Of a stretch of DNA of 64,000 nucleotides, positions 17,631-26,249 are shown piece after piece. The notes beneath the pieces were generated by a model, which saw only the letters and a program-made list of their open reading frames with translations, was not told the origin of the DNA and did not search any database. Within the stretch, counting starts at the first letter, position 1. Each line of letters starts with the position of its first letter. The position numbers were made by a program, and so were the translations under genes. Origin of the DNA: CAVWCW01 sp963753615 (GTDB taxonomy: Bacteria > Pseudomonadota > Gammaproteobacteria > Chromatiales > Chromatiaceae). The stretch is taken from positions 1 to 64,000 of the forward strand of contig CAVWCW010000019.1 of NCBI GenBank assembly GCA_963753615.1, written 5' to 3'.

Positions 17631-18491
17631 ATGAAGTATGCGTTTGCGTTTGCGGCAATTCTGCTTGTGTTTGCGCCACAAATCAGTGCGGAGGAGGCCG
17701 GCACTACGCTCGAGCGAATCTCGCACAGCGGCACAGTACGGATCGGGTTTCGGGAGAGTGAGCCTCCCATGTCGTTTTTGGACGAAAATAAACAGCCGGC
17801 CGGATACTCCATCGACCTGTGCAAGCGGATTGTCAACGAAATAAAAAGCAAACTGGGTAAGCCGGAACTCAGCGTGGAGTATGTGCCGGTCACCGCATCG
17901 AACCGCTTCCAGGCCGTAGCCAATCACGACGTGGACATCCTCTGCGGCGCTACCACCAAGACGCTCGCGCGCGGTGAATTGGTCGATTTCACTCAACTCA
18001 CCTTCGTAACCGGGGGCTCTTTGTTGAGCCTTAAGCCGGAAAGAATTAGCGGGATCTCGGAACTTCAGGGCAAGAAGGTCGCGGTTGTCGAGGGCACCAC
18101 CACCATCGAAAGCCTGAAGCAGGCATTGAAGGAGGCGGTGAGTGACGCCGAGGTCGTTTCGGTTGCTTCTGCCGCCGAGGGCGTGGCCGCTCTGGAAGAT
18201 GGCAAAGTAGATGCTTTTGCCTCCGATCAAATCGTCCTGATCGGTCTAGTCGTTACCAATGAATCTCCGGAGAAGTTTGGCATAGCTGGGGAGTTGTTTT
18301 CCTACGAACCCTTCGCCTTGGCGGTTCGCCGCAACGATTCGGAATTTCGCCTGCTAGCGGACCGGGTGCTGTCCCAACTCAATCGGAGTGGGCAGATCAC
18401 GCCCATTTATTCTAAATGGTTGGGCGGGTTGGCCGACGAGGTCCCGAGCTTGCTCGAAGCGATGTACATCCTGAACTCCACGCCTGAGTAA
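17631..18491 (+). CDS. Amino-acid-type ABC transporter substrate-binding protein
   Basis: 286 residues starting at ATG 17631 after GAGGAGG. Signal peptide about 1-20 (FAAILLVFAPQISAEEA), then a family 3 solute-binding fold: GTVRIGFRESEPPMSFLDE, PAGYSIDLCKRIVNEI, VDILCGATTKTLARGELVDF, LQGKKVAVVEGTTTIESL and DAFASDQIVLIGL. Such periplasmic proteins bind glutamate/aspartate or polar amino acids. No permease or ATPase gene is adjacent, so it is an orphan that may feed a transporter elsewhere, or act as a sensor. Confidence 0.9.
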   Translation: MKYAFAFAAILLVFAPQISAEEAGTTLERISHSGTVRIGFRESEPPMSFLDENKQPAGYSIDLCKRIVNEIKSKLGKPELSVEYVPVTASNRFQAVANHDVDILCGATTKTLARGELVDFTQLTFVTGGSLLSLKPERISGISELQGKKVAVVEGTTTIESLKQALKEAVSDAEVVSVASAAEGVAALEDGKVDAFASDQIVLIGLVVTNESPEKFGIAGELFSYEPFALAVRRNDSEFRLLADRVLSQLNRSGQITPIYSKWLGGLADEVPSLLEAMYILNSTPE

Positions 18492-18866
18492 GGTTCCCGC
18501 GGGCGGCGAAGCAGCCTCATTCGGGTTAGCTTCGCCGCGCTCCGGTGATCCGGGGTTCGGTCCACCCGTAGGCCTTTCTGCGGAGCAAGGCTACTCGCAC
18601 CTCGGGAGCGGTTCCAACGGGAAGGCTGGTAATCGTTTCCGTTAACGGCCTCTGCACTCCGAGCGGCATCTGGGTCCCATTCGGCGGAAGCCAGCAAGCC
18701 CCGCTCCGAATATCAGTCGCTACCCCAGCGGGGCAGCGGGAAGACTTCGGGCAACCGTTCTTTGGGGCGGACGCGATTTCGCGTATTCTTCGAAGCTTAG
18801 CGTCGACGATTTGCGAGGTTGCCCCGGGTCGACGGTTGTCCCCTCAATCTCTCATAGAGATTTTCA
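18492..18866. other. Intergenic region before the beta-barrel gene
   Basis: Apart from the hairpin at 18503-18538 I see no gene or repeat. It must carry the promoter of the gene at 18867; a clear -35/-10 pair is not visible. Confidence 0.4.
18503..18538 (+). terminator. Strong hairpin after the binding-protein gene
   Basis: GCGGCGAAGC and GCTTCGCCGC are perfect 10-base arms around a 16-base loop, 11 bases past the stop. No T tract follows, so it may be an mRNA-stabilising or weak terminator structure. Confidence 0.5.
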
Positions 18867-19709
18867 ATGAAGAAACTTCTGATGCACACTGCCAGTGTTT
18901 TGGTTCTCGTTGGGCCGGCATCGGGTGCTGCCCTGGCTGCCGACGGGTATACCGGTATCCACCCATCCATGACCTCGGGACTGAGCATCGCGGCTGGCGC
19001 ATTTTTCAGCAAAACCGATAACGAATATCGCCTGAAATCGGGCCCGGAAAGCGGGACCACAGTCGATACCGACGATTTGGGCATAGATGACACCAATACA
19101 GTGCCTTTTGGCACCCTGCGCTGGCGCTTCACCGATCGCTGGCGCGTGGAGGGAAATTATTTCTCCGTCGACACCGATGGCAAGATCCGAACCAGCGAAC
19201 AAATCGACTGGGGAGATCTTGATTTCGAGGTGGGCGCAGAGTTGAAGACGAAAGCCAAAACCAAGATCGTAAGGGGCGCCGTCGGCTATTCGTTCATCAA
19301 GCGGGACCAGGTGGAACTGGGCGCCGGGGTGGGCCTGCACTATCTGGATTGGGAAACGACGCTCAAGGGCAACGCCACGATCGACGGCGAACCGGTGATT
19401 TCCGCTAGCCGCAAGTCTTCGGTAGACGGTTGGGCGCCCAATCTGGCCTTGTTCGGCGGTTACGCCTTTAATAATCGCTGGCTGTTGTCCGGGCGTGTCG
19501 ATTGGATCTCGGCAGAAGTCGGCAACATCGATGGCAGCCTTTGGCGGTTCGGTGGATCGGTGATCTACCAGCCGTTCGAGCACGTCGGTTTCGGCGCCGG
19601 CTACGACTGGGTCAGCGGAGATATTGACTACGAAGACGACGGTGAAAAGGCAAGCATCGATGCGGACTATTACGGACCGACTTTGTTTGTGAGCTTAACC
19701 TTCCTCTAA
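18867..19709 (+). CDS. Outer-membrane beta-barrel protein
   Basis: 280 residues: signal peptide about 1-25 (ASVLVLVGPASGAALAADG), then alternating amphipathic strands typical of an eight-strand-type barrel (TLRWRFTDRWRVEGNYFSV, VGYSFIKRDQVELGAGVGLH, LFGGYAFNNRWLLSGRVDWI, VGFGAGYDWVSGDIDYEDD) and a C-terminal FVSLTFL that could act as a BAM signal. No specific family assigned. The stop lies 1-5 bases before a MITE-like palindromic element that also offers a terminator hairpin. Confidence 0.82.
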   Translation: MKKLLMHTASVLVLVGPASGAALAADGYTGIHPSMTSGLSIAAGAFFSKTDNEYRLKSGPESGTTVDTDDLGIDDTNTVPFGTLRWRFTDRWRVEGNYFSVDTDGKIRTSEQIDWGDLDFEVGAELKTKAKTKIVRGAVGYSFIKRDQVELGAGVGLHYLDWETTLKGNATIDGEPVISASRKSSVDGWAPNLALFGGYAFNNRWLLSGRVDWISAEVGNIDGSLWRFGGSVIYQPFEHVGFGAGYDWVSGDIDYEDDGEKASIDADYYGPTLFVSLTFL

Positions 19710-19863
19710 GGAGACGCTGTAAAAAGCCCTCCCTGGTTTTTTGCAGCACGGCTTTCTAAAACGCGGTTTCCGAAAGCCCTCATTTTCAGGCGGCTTGACG
19801 CCTGAAAATGTCGGGGCAGCCTGCCCCGCGCGGGAAACGCGATTAAGTCAGCGTCTCCCTAAG
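19706..19863. repeat. MITE-like palindromic element, copy 2 of a dispersed repeat
   Basis: Begins CTAAGGAGACGCTG and ends CAGCGTCTCCCTAAG, which are inverted repeats with one or two differences. Inside are four hairpins: AAAAAGCC/GG(T)TTTTT at 19720-19742, the perfect CATTTTCAGGC/GCCTGAAAATG at 19781-19810, CGGGGCAG/CTGCCCCG at about 19812-19828, and the shared core GGGAAACGC/GCGTCTCCC at 19832-19859. The left 41 bases (19710-19750) match 41047-41087 in inverted orientation with three mismatches. No coding capacity. Confidence 0.75.
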
Positions 19864-20049
19864 GGGATCTCTACAGATCGGCATTTGCTACGTTGCTGGC
19901 CGCCCGGCGTCCCGCCTTCCGCCGCATGGGCGATCGAGGCTTTGTTGGGGTTGGAGTCAGTAAGCCGCCGAAACACGGGGTATGACCGGTCAGAGAGCCA
20001 GCACTCTGCTTGTAGAGGCTGATCAGTCGCGAAACCCGTCTCCGCAGCG

Positions 20050-21240
20050 TCACGCCACCCGCAAATTCTCCTTCACGTTCGCCGAAGCTTGTTTGGTGCT
20101 GAGGCGGCTGCGCAGAAGGCAGCCAACGTCGCCCAGCGACTGCAACTCACTGCATTCTTCCACCACCTCCACCGGGCAGTCGGACTGGGCGGCCAGGCGC
20201 AGTATGGCTTCCTTGACGTCCAGCGGGCGAACCCCTTGTTCACCGCAGCAGGGGCATCCCGGTTCGTCGGGGGTCTCGGTGCCCAGGTTCCTGCAGTCGG
20301 TGCAGATCCAGCCAGGGTCGGGCTGATAATCGCTGGTCATGACAAGAGTGTCGACCTCTCCCCAACGCAGTGCATCTAGGGTCGCCGCGCTACCCGCGAC
20401 CGCCAGATTCTGGCTGCGCAACCCATCGATAAGACGTTGGGCGAGCGATTGCGACTCCCGCTCCTCGTGTTCGATAAAGCGCCAGAGCGTCGCCATGACG
20501 ACATCTTCCTGCTGATCACGGTCGCTGGTGGGGACCAGATGTATCAGCTTGCTCTCCAGATTTTTGGGCAGCGCGCGGCGTAAGTGCCGCGTTATCTCGG
20601 GGTCGCCGGCAAGGACCAGGTGGGTATGGGCATCGGAACGCATCAATTGCTGAAGAATGGCGATCTTTCTGCGCACAAACCGGTTGCCGCGATGCGACTG
20701 ATTGATCTGGTATCGGGGCCGCGACCATTCCGTGCCGACTCGGGCCCTCAGTTCCGGTTCATCGATCCAGGCGCGGATACTTGCAGCGCCCAGGTTCACT
20801 TCGATGATGCAGGCGCGATCGGGCATGACATGCAGCAACAGATAACGATGGTAATTGTCTTTCAATTCAACCAGGTGATAGATGTTGGGGGTGGGGTAGA
20901 CCGCGATCCAGTTCGGCAGCGGGGCCGCAAACTGCATCGGCAGCATGAAGCTGCCGCCAAAGCTGCCGCGGACAAAGATCGCTACGCCTTTCGCTTCGGG
21001 CAGCAGGTGGGCAGTCATCCATTCCTCGATCCTGGAAAGGGACTCCTCCAGGTCAACGAGATCGTTGCCCTTGAGGATCCGTCGCAGCACCCGGGCTCGT
21101 TCTTCGAGTGCGTCGCGCCAGGCGGTTTGCCCATGTTCGAGGTTCAGGTAGCAGCTGATGAATGGTGCATCGGTCTCTTCCACACACGCCAGCACGCCGA
21201 TGTGTTGCTGCAGTTCCTCGACGGTTGTCAGACGAGTCAT
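20050..21240 (-). CDS. Bacterial eRF1-like (baeRF) protein
   Basis: 396 residues from ATG 21240 (GGAGAG 5 bases upstream; an in-frame ATG at 21270 lacks one). The N-terminal half has the baeRF pattern APFISCYLNLEHGQTAWRD and VAIFVRGSFGGSFMLPMQF; the middle resembles eRF1 domain 2/3 (HLVLAGDPEITRHLRRALP, LAGDP-type motif; DALRWGEVDTLVMTSD). A C-terminal zinc ribbon is seen in CTDC and CPCC. The GGQ hydrolysis tripeptide of true release factors is not present (GEQG only). Relatives include the hibernation factor Balon, so a ribosome-bound stress role is plausible. Adjacent to the Bax-inhibitor-1 gene, same strand, 29 bases apart. Confidence 0.8.
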   Translation of the reverse strand: MTRLTTVEELQQHIGVLACVEETDAPFISCYLNLEHGQTAWRDALEERARVLRRILKGNDLVDLEESLSRIEEWMTAHLLPEAKGVAIFVRGSFGGSFMLPMQFAAPLPNWIAVYPTPNIYHLVELKDNYHRYLLLHVMPDRACIIEVNLGAASIRAWIDEPELRARVGTEWSRPRYQINQSHRGNRFVRRKIAILQQLMRSDAHTHLVLAGDPEITRHLRRALPKNLESKLIHLVPTSDRDQQEDVVMATLWRFIEHEERESQSLAQRLIDGLRSQNLAVAGSAATLDALRWGEVDTLVMTSDYQPDPGWICTDCRNLGTETPDEPGCPCCGEQGVRPLDVKEAILRLAAQSDCPVEVVEECSELQSLGDVGCLLRSRLSTKQASANVKENLRVA

Positions 21241-21269
21241 GGCGCTCTCCTTTTGTGTATCGTCAGTCA

Positions 21270-21941
21270 CTATTCTTCGCCGCTCATAAATCCCAACAAG
21301 TGCAGCAGGCTGGTGAACAGGTTGAAGATGGCGACGTAGAGGGTCACGGTAGCCATGATGTAATTGCGTTCGCCGCCGTGAATGATGTTGCTGGTCTCAT
21401 ACAGGATCAGCCCTGCCATCAGCATCACGAACATAGCGGACACCGCCAGGGACAGGCCGGGCATCTCGAACAAAACGGCACCCAGCCCGGCGAGGAATCC
21501 CACGAGAATTCCCACCATCAGGAATCCGCCCATGAAGCTGAAGTCCTTGCGGGTGGTGAGTGCATAGCCGGACAACCCGAGGAAGATCACTCCGGTGCCT
21601 CCCATCGCCATCATTACCACTTGACCGCCATTCGGAAGTGACAGGTACGCGCTGAGCACCGGCCCGAGGGTGTAGCCCATAAAGCCCGTGAGAGCGAACA
21701 CAAAGGCCAAGCCCAGCGCCCTGTCACGGTATTTTGCGGTCAAGAACAAAAATCCGAAATACCCAGCGAGCGTCAGCAGCAGGCCGGGATGGGGCAGGTT
21801 CAGCGCCAGAGAAACCCCTGCCGTCAGAGCGCTGAACAGCAACGTCATGGACAGCAGGGTGTACGTGTTGCGAATCACCTTGTTGGTAGAAAAGACGGCG
21901 GTTTCTGGGCGAGCCGCCGTGTTGGCCATGTGTGCTCTCAT
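21270..21941 (-). CDS. Bax inhibitor-1/YccA family membrane protein
   Basis: 223 residues with seven hydrophobic segments and the family's signature features: VIRNTYTLLSMTLLFSALTA near the N-terminus, LGPVLSAYL, and the closing ILYETSNIIHGGERNYIMAT followed by LYVAIFNLFTSLLHLLG. The acidic/His pair in YETSNIIH is typical of YccA/YbhL proteins. E. coli YccA modulates FtsH; the family may conduct Ca2+ or protons. GGAG lies 8 bases before ATG 21941. Upstream of the baeRF gene in one transcription unit. Confidence 0.92.
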   Translation of the reverse strand: MRAHMANTAARPETAVFSTNKVIRNTYTLLSMTLLFSALTAGVSLALNLPHPGLLLTLAGYFGFLFLTAKYRDRALGLAFVFALTGFMGYTLGPVLSAYLSLPNGGQVVMMAMGGTGVIFLGLSGYALTTRKDFSFMGGFLMVGILVGFLAGLGAVLFEMPGLSLAVSAMFVMLMAGLILYETSNIIHGGERNYIMATVTLYVAIFNLFTSLLHLLGFMSGEE

Positions 21942-22379
21942 TTCGGTTCTCCTGGGAGGTGGTCGCGGTAGCGGTACGCGCTTGGCTATCCCGGACAGCC
22001 AAGCGCAATCGTGTTAGCCGCTTCTTCAGGAATCATACTAGGCAGGTTTTAAGACCAATAAAAGACGATTTTAGTCTTCTTTATATTCGGAAAATGCGAT
22101 GTTATGAGGCCTGATATTCAGCCAGTCAAACCCCATTTGGCGGGCATCTCGGGGCTGACCGAAACTTGCCGGGAGTTCTCTGTCAACTCAGTAGGTTACC
22201 CTTCCCCGGAAGCGGTCAATCACAGTTTCCACGTCAAAAGTTTGCCGCAGTTCCGGGCCGGCGGTTAGAATGGCGAGATTTCCACGGCAACGGCGGTCCG
22301 CCAGGCCTTCCCGATCGATTTCTCACTTGCCCTGCCGGCCGATCCGTGAAGTTCATGCACCTACCGAGAGTATTTCGTC
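21942..22379. other. Intergenic region between divergent BI-1 and thrC genes
   Basis: No gene supported. An AT-rich patch at about 22036-22100 includes a short inverted repeat (AAGAC, 7-base spacer, GTCTT at 22063-22079) and is the likely promoter zone for one or both divergent genes. Confidence 0.4.
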
Positions 22380-23768
22380 ATGCGCTATAGCAGTACCCGG
22401 GGCGGTGTCGAGCCCATTGGCTTTGCCCAGGCGGTGATGATGGGGTTGGCCACCGACGGCGGTCTGCTGCTGCCCCAGTCGATTCCCCAGGTGGATCCCG
22501 CCAGCCTCAAACGCTGGGCTGGTCTCTCCTTTCAGGAACTGGCCGTAGAGGTGATGCTGCCCTTCGTGGATGAGGATCTCAACCGCAACGAGTTGGAACA
22601 TCTGGTGCAGCGCTCCTACGCCTCGTTCTCCCACCCCGAGGTGACGCCCGTGGTGGAGGTGGGAGATGCTCGCATCCTCGAGCTTTTCCATGGGCCCACC
22701 GCCGCTTTCAAGGACGTGGCCCTGCAATTCCTCGGCAACCTCTTCGAACTCCTTCTGGAGCGCTCCGACAGCCATTTGAACATCCTCGGCGCCACCTCGG
22801 GGGATACCGGCTCGGCGGCCATCTACGGTGTTCGCGGCCAGCCCAGAATCCACATCTTCATATTGCACCCCTATAAGCGCGTATCGCCTATCCAGGAACG
22901 GCAGATGACTACGGTGCTGGATGCCAACGTCCATAACATCGCATTGCGCGGCAACTTCGACGACGGCCAACGCATCGTCAAGGAACTGTTCAATGATCTG
23001 GCGTTCAAGGCCGAGTACCAACTCGGGGCGGTAAATTCCATCAACTGGGCCCGCATACTCGCCCAGATCGTCTACTACTTCTACGCGTGGGGCCGAGTGA
23101 CCGGAGGCGACACCGGCCGCAAGCTCGTCTTCTCCGTCCCTACCGGTAACTTCGGCGACATCTTTGCCGGATACATCGCCCTGCGCATGGGCCTGCCAGT
23201 GGAACGACTGGTGTTGGCCACCAATCGCAACGACATCCTGTCGCGCTTCGTAAACACCGGGGTGTACGAGGCTGGAGAGGTGTTTACCACCATCAGCCCC
23301 TCCATGGACATCCAGGTCTCCTCGAACTTCGAGCGCTACCTTTACTACCTGATGGACGAAGATCCGGCGCAGGTGGGCGCCTTGATGGGTCAGATGGCCC
23401 GGGAGGGTAAGCTGGAGGTGCCGGCGGAAAAACGCGAACAGGTGCAGAGCCTATTTCGCGCCGTGGCGGTTTCGGAGGCGGAGACCCGGGCCCAGATCCA
23501 GCGCACCTACGAGGCCACCGGCTATATCTTGGACCCCCACACCGCCGTCGGCGTGAGCGCGGCTCAGGGCTACCCGGGTGCCGTCTGCCTGGCTACCGCC
23601 CATCCCGCTAAGTTTGGCGATGCGGTTAAGGAGGCCATCGGTGTAGAGGCAGATCCGCCGCCGTCCCTGCAGGGGCTGATGGATAAGGAGACCCGTTGCG
23701 ATCTGCTCGACGCCGAAGCGGAGGCTGTGCGCGACTATATGAAGCATACCCTGAGCGCCTTGGGCTGA
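22380..23768 (+). CDS. thrC: Threonine synthase
   Basis: 462 residues. Converts O-phosphohomoserine to threonine with PLP. The start RYSSTRGG is typical, the PLP lysine is in HGPTAAFKDVALQFLG (about K113), and other family blocks are NILGATSGDTGSAAIYG, VNSINWARILAQIVYYFYA, VPTGNFGDIFAGYIA and TNRNDILSRFV. Length fits the long ThrC class of proteobacteria. No hom or thrB nearby. Followed 13 bases on by a LeuA/CimA-type gene, so the two are probably cotranscribed. Confidence 0.95.
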   Translation: MRYSSTRGGVEPIGFAQAVMMGLATDGGLLLPQSIPQVDPASLKRWAGLSFQELAVEVMLPFVDEDLNRNELEHLVQRSYASFSHPEVTPVVEVGDARILELFHGPTAAFKDVALQFLGNLFELLLERSDSHLNILGATSGDTGSAAIYGVRGQPRIHIFILHPYKRVSPIQERQMTTVLDANVHNIALRGNFDDGQRIVKELFNDLAFKAEYQLGAVNSINWARILAQIVYYFYAWGRVTGGDTGRKLVFSVPTGNFGDIFAGYIALRMGLPVERLVLATNRNDILSRFVNTGVYEAGEVFTTISPSMDIQVSSNFERYLYYLMDEDPAQVGALMGQMAREGKLEVPAEKREQVQSLFRAVAVSEAETRAQIQRTYEATGYILDPHTAVGVSAAQGYPGAVCLATAHPAKFGDAVKEAIGVEADPPPSLQGLMDKETRCDLLDAEAEAVRDYMKHTLSALG

Positions 23769-23781
23769 GACCGGAATCCCC

Positions 23782-25374
23782 ATGACCGAGTCGAGACGTC
23801 ACATCAATATCGTGGACACCACCCTCCGCGATGGTGAGCAGACCCACGGAGTTTCGTTCTCGCCTGCGGAGAAGCTCAATATCGCCAAGGCCCTGCTGGG
23901 GCAACTCAAGGTGGACCGGGTGGAGGTGGCTTCAGCGCGGGTATCCAGCGGCGAGCAGGCGGCGGTCTCGAATATCGTTGCCTGGGCCGCCGAGCACGAC
24001 TTCGCGGGGCGGGTCGAGGTGCTGGGGTTCGTGGACGGGGGCCGCAGCGTGGACTGGATTCGCGCTGCGGGTGGTCGAGTCATCAACCTGTTGGCCAAAG
24101 GCAGCGAAAAGCACTGCACCAACCAGTTGCGCAAGACCGTAAAGCAGCATCTACGGGACGTGCGCGAAAGCATCGCCTATGCCCACGACCAAGGGCTGGC
24201 GGTGAATCTCTATTTGGAAGACTGGTCCAACGGCTACCAGGACAGCCCCGAATACGTGTTTCGCCTGATGGAAGGCCTTCAGGGCAAGGGGGTTCAGCAT
24301 TTTATGCTTCCAGACACCTTGGGCGTACTGGACCCGGAGCAGGTCCACACGAGCCTGAGCGACATGATTCGGCGCTTTCCCGACTCGGACTTCGACTTTC
24401 ACCCACACAACGATTACGGAATGGGTACCGCCAATGTGGTGGCGGCGGTGCGCGCCGGGGTGCGCTCGGTGCACTGCACGGTCAACTGCCTGGGCGAGCG
24501 CGCGGGTAATGCCTCCCTGGCCGAGGTGGTGGTAAACCTCAAGGACCGGCTCGGCGTCGACCTGTCGGTGGACGAGCGCCATATCGTGCGGGTCAGCCAG
24601 ATGGTGGAGCACTTCTCCGGCAAGCGAATCGCGGCCAACGCGCCCATCGTGGGCGACGATGTGTTTACTCAAACCGCCGGCATTCACGCCGACGGCGATA
24701 AAAAGGGCGGTCTCTACCAGACTCGTCTCACCCCGGAGCGCTTCGCCCGGCGCCGGGTCTACGCCCTGGGAAAACTCGCGGGAAAGGCCTCGCTGCAGAA
24801 GAATCTGGAACGCCTGGATATTTCCCTTTCGGAAGAGAACACCCAAAAACTGCTGAGCCGTGTCGTGGAACTGGGAGACTCCAAAAGAAGCATCACCCTG
24901 GAGGATCTGCCGTTCATCATCGCCGAGGTATTGGAGGGGCGGGACTACGATTACCTTAAGTTGCTCAATGTCTCCCTCACCAGCGGCCTCAATCTCGATT
25001 CCACCGCCAGTGTCCGGCTCAAGGTCCTGAGCGAAGATGAAGAGGTCACCGCAGCCGGCGTCGGCACCGGCGGCTTCGACGCGTTTATGAGTGTTATGCG
25101 CAAGGTGCTGCGGCGCTTCGACGTGAAGCTGCCGCGACTGATTGATTACGAAGTCCGCATCCCCCGCGGTGGCCGCCAGGATGCGCTTACCGAATGCACC
25201 ATCACTTGGGAAGACGACGCCGACGGAACCCTAAAGACCCGAGGCGTGGATTCCAACCAGGTCTTTGCATCGGTCAACGCCGCCATGCGCATGATCAACA
25301 TCACCATGCACAGGGTAATGAAAGAGCGCGCGAGCGCGACGACCAAGGGCATAAAGGCAACCAGCAAACCCTAA
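23782..25374 (+). CDS. LeuA/CimA-family synthase of the atypical long paralog type
   Basis: 530 residues. An HMGL-like TIM barrel (about 8-280) with the metal/catalytic motif DTTLRDGEQTHGVSFS, HPHNDYGMGTANVVAAVRAG and NCLGERAGNASL, then a linker and a C-terminal LeuA regulatory domain (about 385-520). The enzyme condenses acetyl-CoA with a 2-keto acid: 2-isopropylmalate synthase or citramalate synthase. Phrases such as VDRVEVASARVSSGEQAAV and NLYLEDWSNGYQDSPEYVF mark a separate paralog clade often labelled 2-isopropylmalate synthase without proof. Its pairing with thrC suggests a keto acid derived from threonine. The stop overlaps an ATG of an IS1595 relic (TAATG). Confidence 0.85.
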   Translation: MTESRRHINIVDTTLRDGEQTHGVSFSPAEKLNIAKALLGQLKVDRVEVASARVSSGEQAAVSNIVAWAAEHDFAGRVEVLGFVDGGRSVDWIRAAGGRVINLLAKGSEKHCTNQLRKTVKQHLRDVRESIAYAHDQGLAVNLYLEDWSNGYQDSPEYVFRLMEGLQGKGVQHFMLPDTLGVLDPEQVHTSLSDMIRRFPDSDFDFHPHNDYGMGTANVVAAVRAGVRSVHCTVNCLGERAGNASLAEVVVNLKDRLGVDLSVDERHIVRVSQMVEHFSGKRIAANAPIVGDDVFTQTAGIHADGDKKGGLYQTRLTPERFARRRVYALGKLAGKASLQKNLERLDISLSEENTQKLLSRVVELGDSKRSITLEDLPFIIAEVLEGRDYDYLKLLNVSLTSGLNLDSTASVRLKVLSEDEEVTAAGVGTGGFDAFMSVMRKVLRRFDVKLPRLIDYEVRIPRGGRQDALTECTITWEDDADGTLKTRGVDSNQVFASVNAAMRMINITMHRVMKERASATTKGIKATSKP

Positions 25375-25514
25375 TGGCGAAGAATCAGGTTCAGTTTCGG
25401 CAAGGCCTCAGCCTGCCGGAGTTTCTGTCGCAGTTTGGCACCGAGGAACAGTGCGTAAAAACGTTGGTCCGCTGGCGTTGGCCCGATCGGGTAAAACGGG
25501 CGGCAAGCTCTTAA
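25374..25514 (+). pseudogene. IS1595-family transposase 5' relic (copy 1)
   Basis: 46 codons reading MAKNQVQFRQGLSLPEFLSQ and FGTEEQCVKTLVRWRWP, the N-terminus of IS1595-type (zinc-ribbon) transposases, which should continue with GFxCPxCG. Here it degenerates after RWRWPD and stops. Starts on the last base of the upstream gene. No terminal inverted repeats seen. A second relic of the same reading is at 34073-34286. Confidence 0.75.
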
Positions 25515-25767
25515 GCGGGTTCGGCAAAATTGCTTGCGACCGAGATTCGGGTCTCGGCGCCCTGGGTTACGGCAGCCAGCCAGCAAAAGGGGAAGCCGAT
25601 CAGGAGCGATTTCATGCAACGCGACAGATTGGTTCTTGCGCGACGCTTCATGGAAGGCTGAGTTCCTTGTTGACTAGTCTGGCCACCTAATTAAGAATAA
25701 CGGCTTGCTGAGCTTCCAATTGGGTGGTTTTCCCTCTTTGCTCAACGGCTAGCCTATCTTTCCAGCA

Positions 25768-26088
25768 ATGTTTTCAACGGATTTTCCGTCGAACCAACAC
25801 ACATCTGCGTCACGCTGGCGGCTTGCGCTGCTCGCGCTGGTCCTTGTGTTGGGTCAGACGCTGCTGTTGGAACATCGAGCAGCCCATCACGGGTTGGATT
25901 CGGATGATGGTGTCTGCGAGATCTGCCTGATCGGCGGTGGCCTGGACCCAGCCCCGGTCAACGGTGATTTCACGCTAGAGTTCCTGCCGTCGGCGGCAAA
26001 CGTTGCGCTCACCGCTTCGGTTATCGTCGCTTTCCGTGCGGGCCGGCCCCAGCTGGCACGGGCCCCGCCTTATTTTTCCTTCGTTTGA
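25768..26088 (+). CDS. Small His/Cys-containing secreted protein of the metal-uptake cluster
   Basis: 106 residues. A hydrophobic N-terminal segment (LALLALVLVLGQTLLLEH, about 18-36) is followed by HRAAHHGLDSDDGVCEICL, which combines His and a CxxC pair, and a second hydrophobic stretch (VALTASVIVAF). This resembles small DUF2946-like proteins seen beside zinc and copper uptake genes; a periplasmic metal-binding role is inferred. It is the first gene of a rightward set with the porin-like gene and the ABC genes. I see no palindromic Zur site upstream. Confidence 0.65.
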   Translation: MFSTDFPSNQHTSASRWRLALLALVLVLGQTLLLEHRAAHHGLDSDDGVCEICLIGGGLDPAPVNGDFTLEFLPSAANVALTASVIVAFRAGRPQLARAPPYFSFV

Positions 26089-26249
26089 TCTAAACAGAGC
26101 GGGATTCGACTGATTCCAGTCTCAGAGTAGCCGGCTGTCATGGCGCCGGACGCGAGAATGGAATTCGGCTATTCGATCTCCCGCCGCTTTCTCGTCTGCT
26201 GTCGGCATTGAAATCCGGTAGCTCGCGGAAAAAACACGAAGGAAACAAA

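Noticed and set aside
25600..25767. Zur operator upstream of the metal-uptake genes
   Set aside because: No GTTAT-type palindrome resembling the gammaproteobacterial Zur consensus could be seen, although the operon looks zinc-related.
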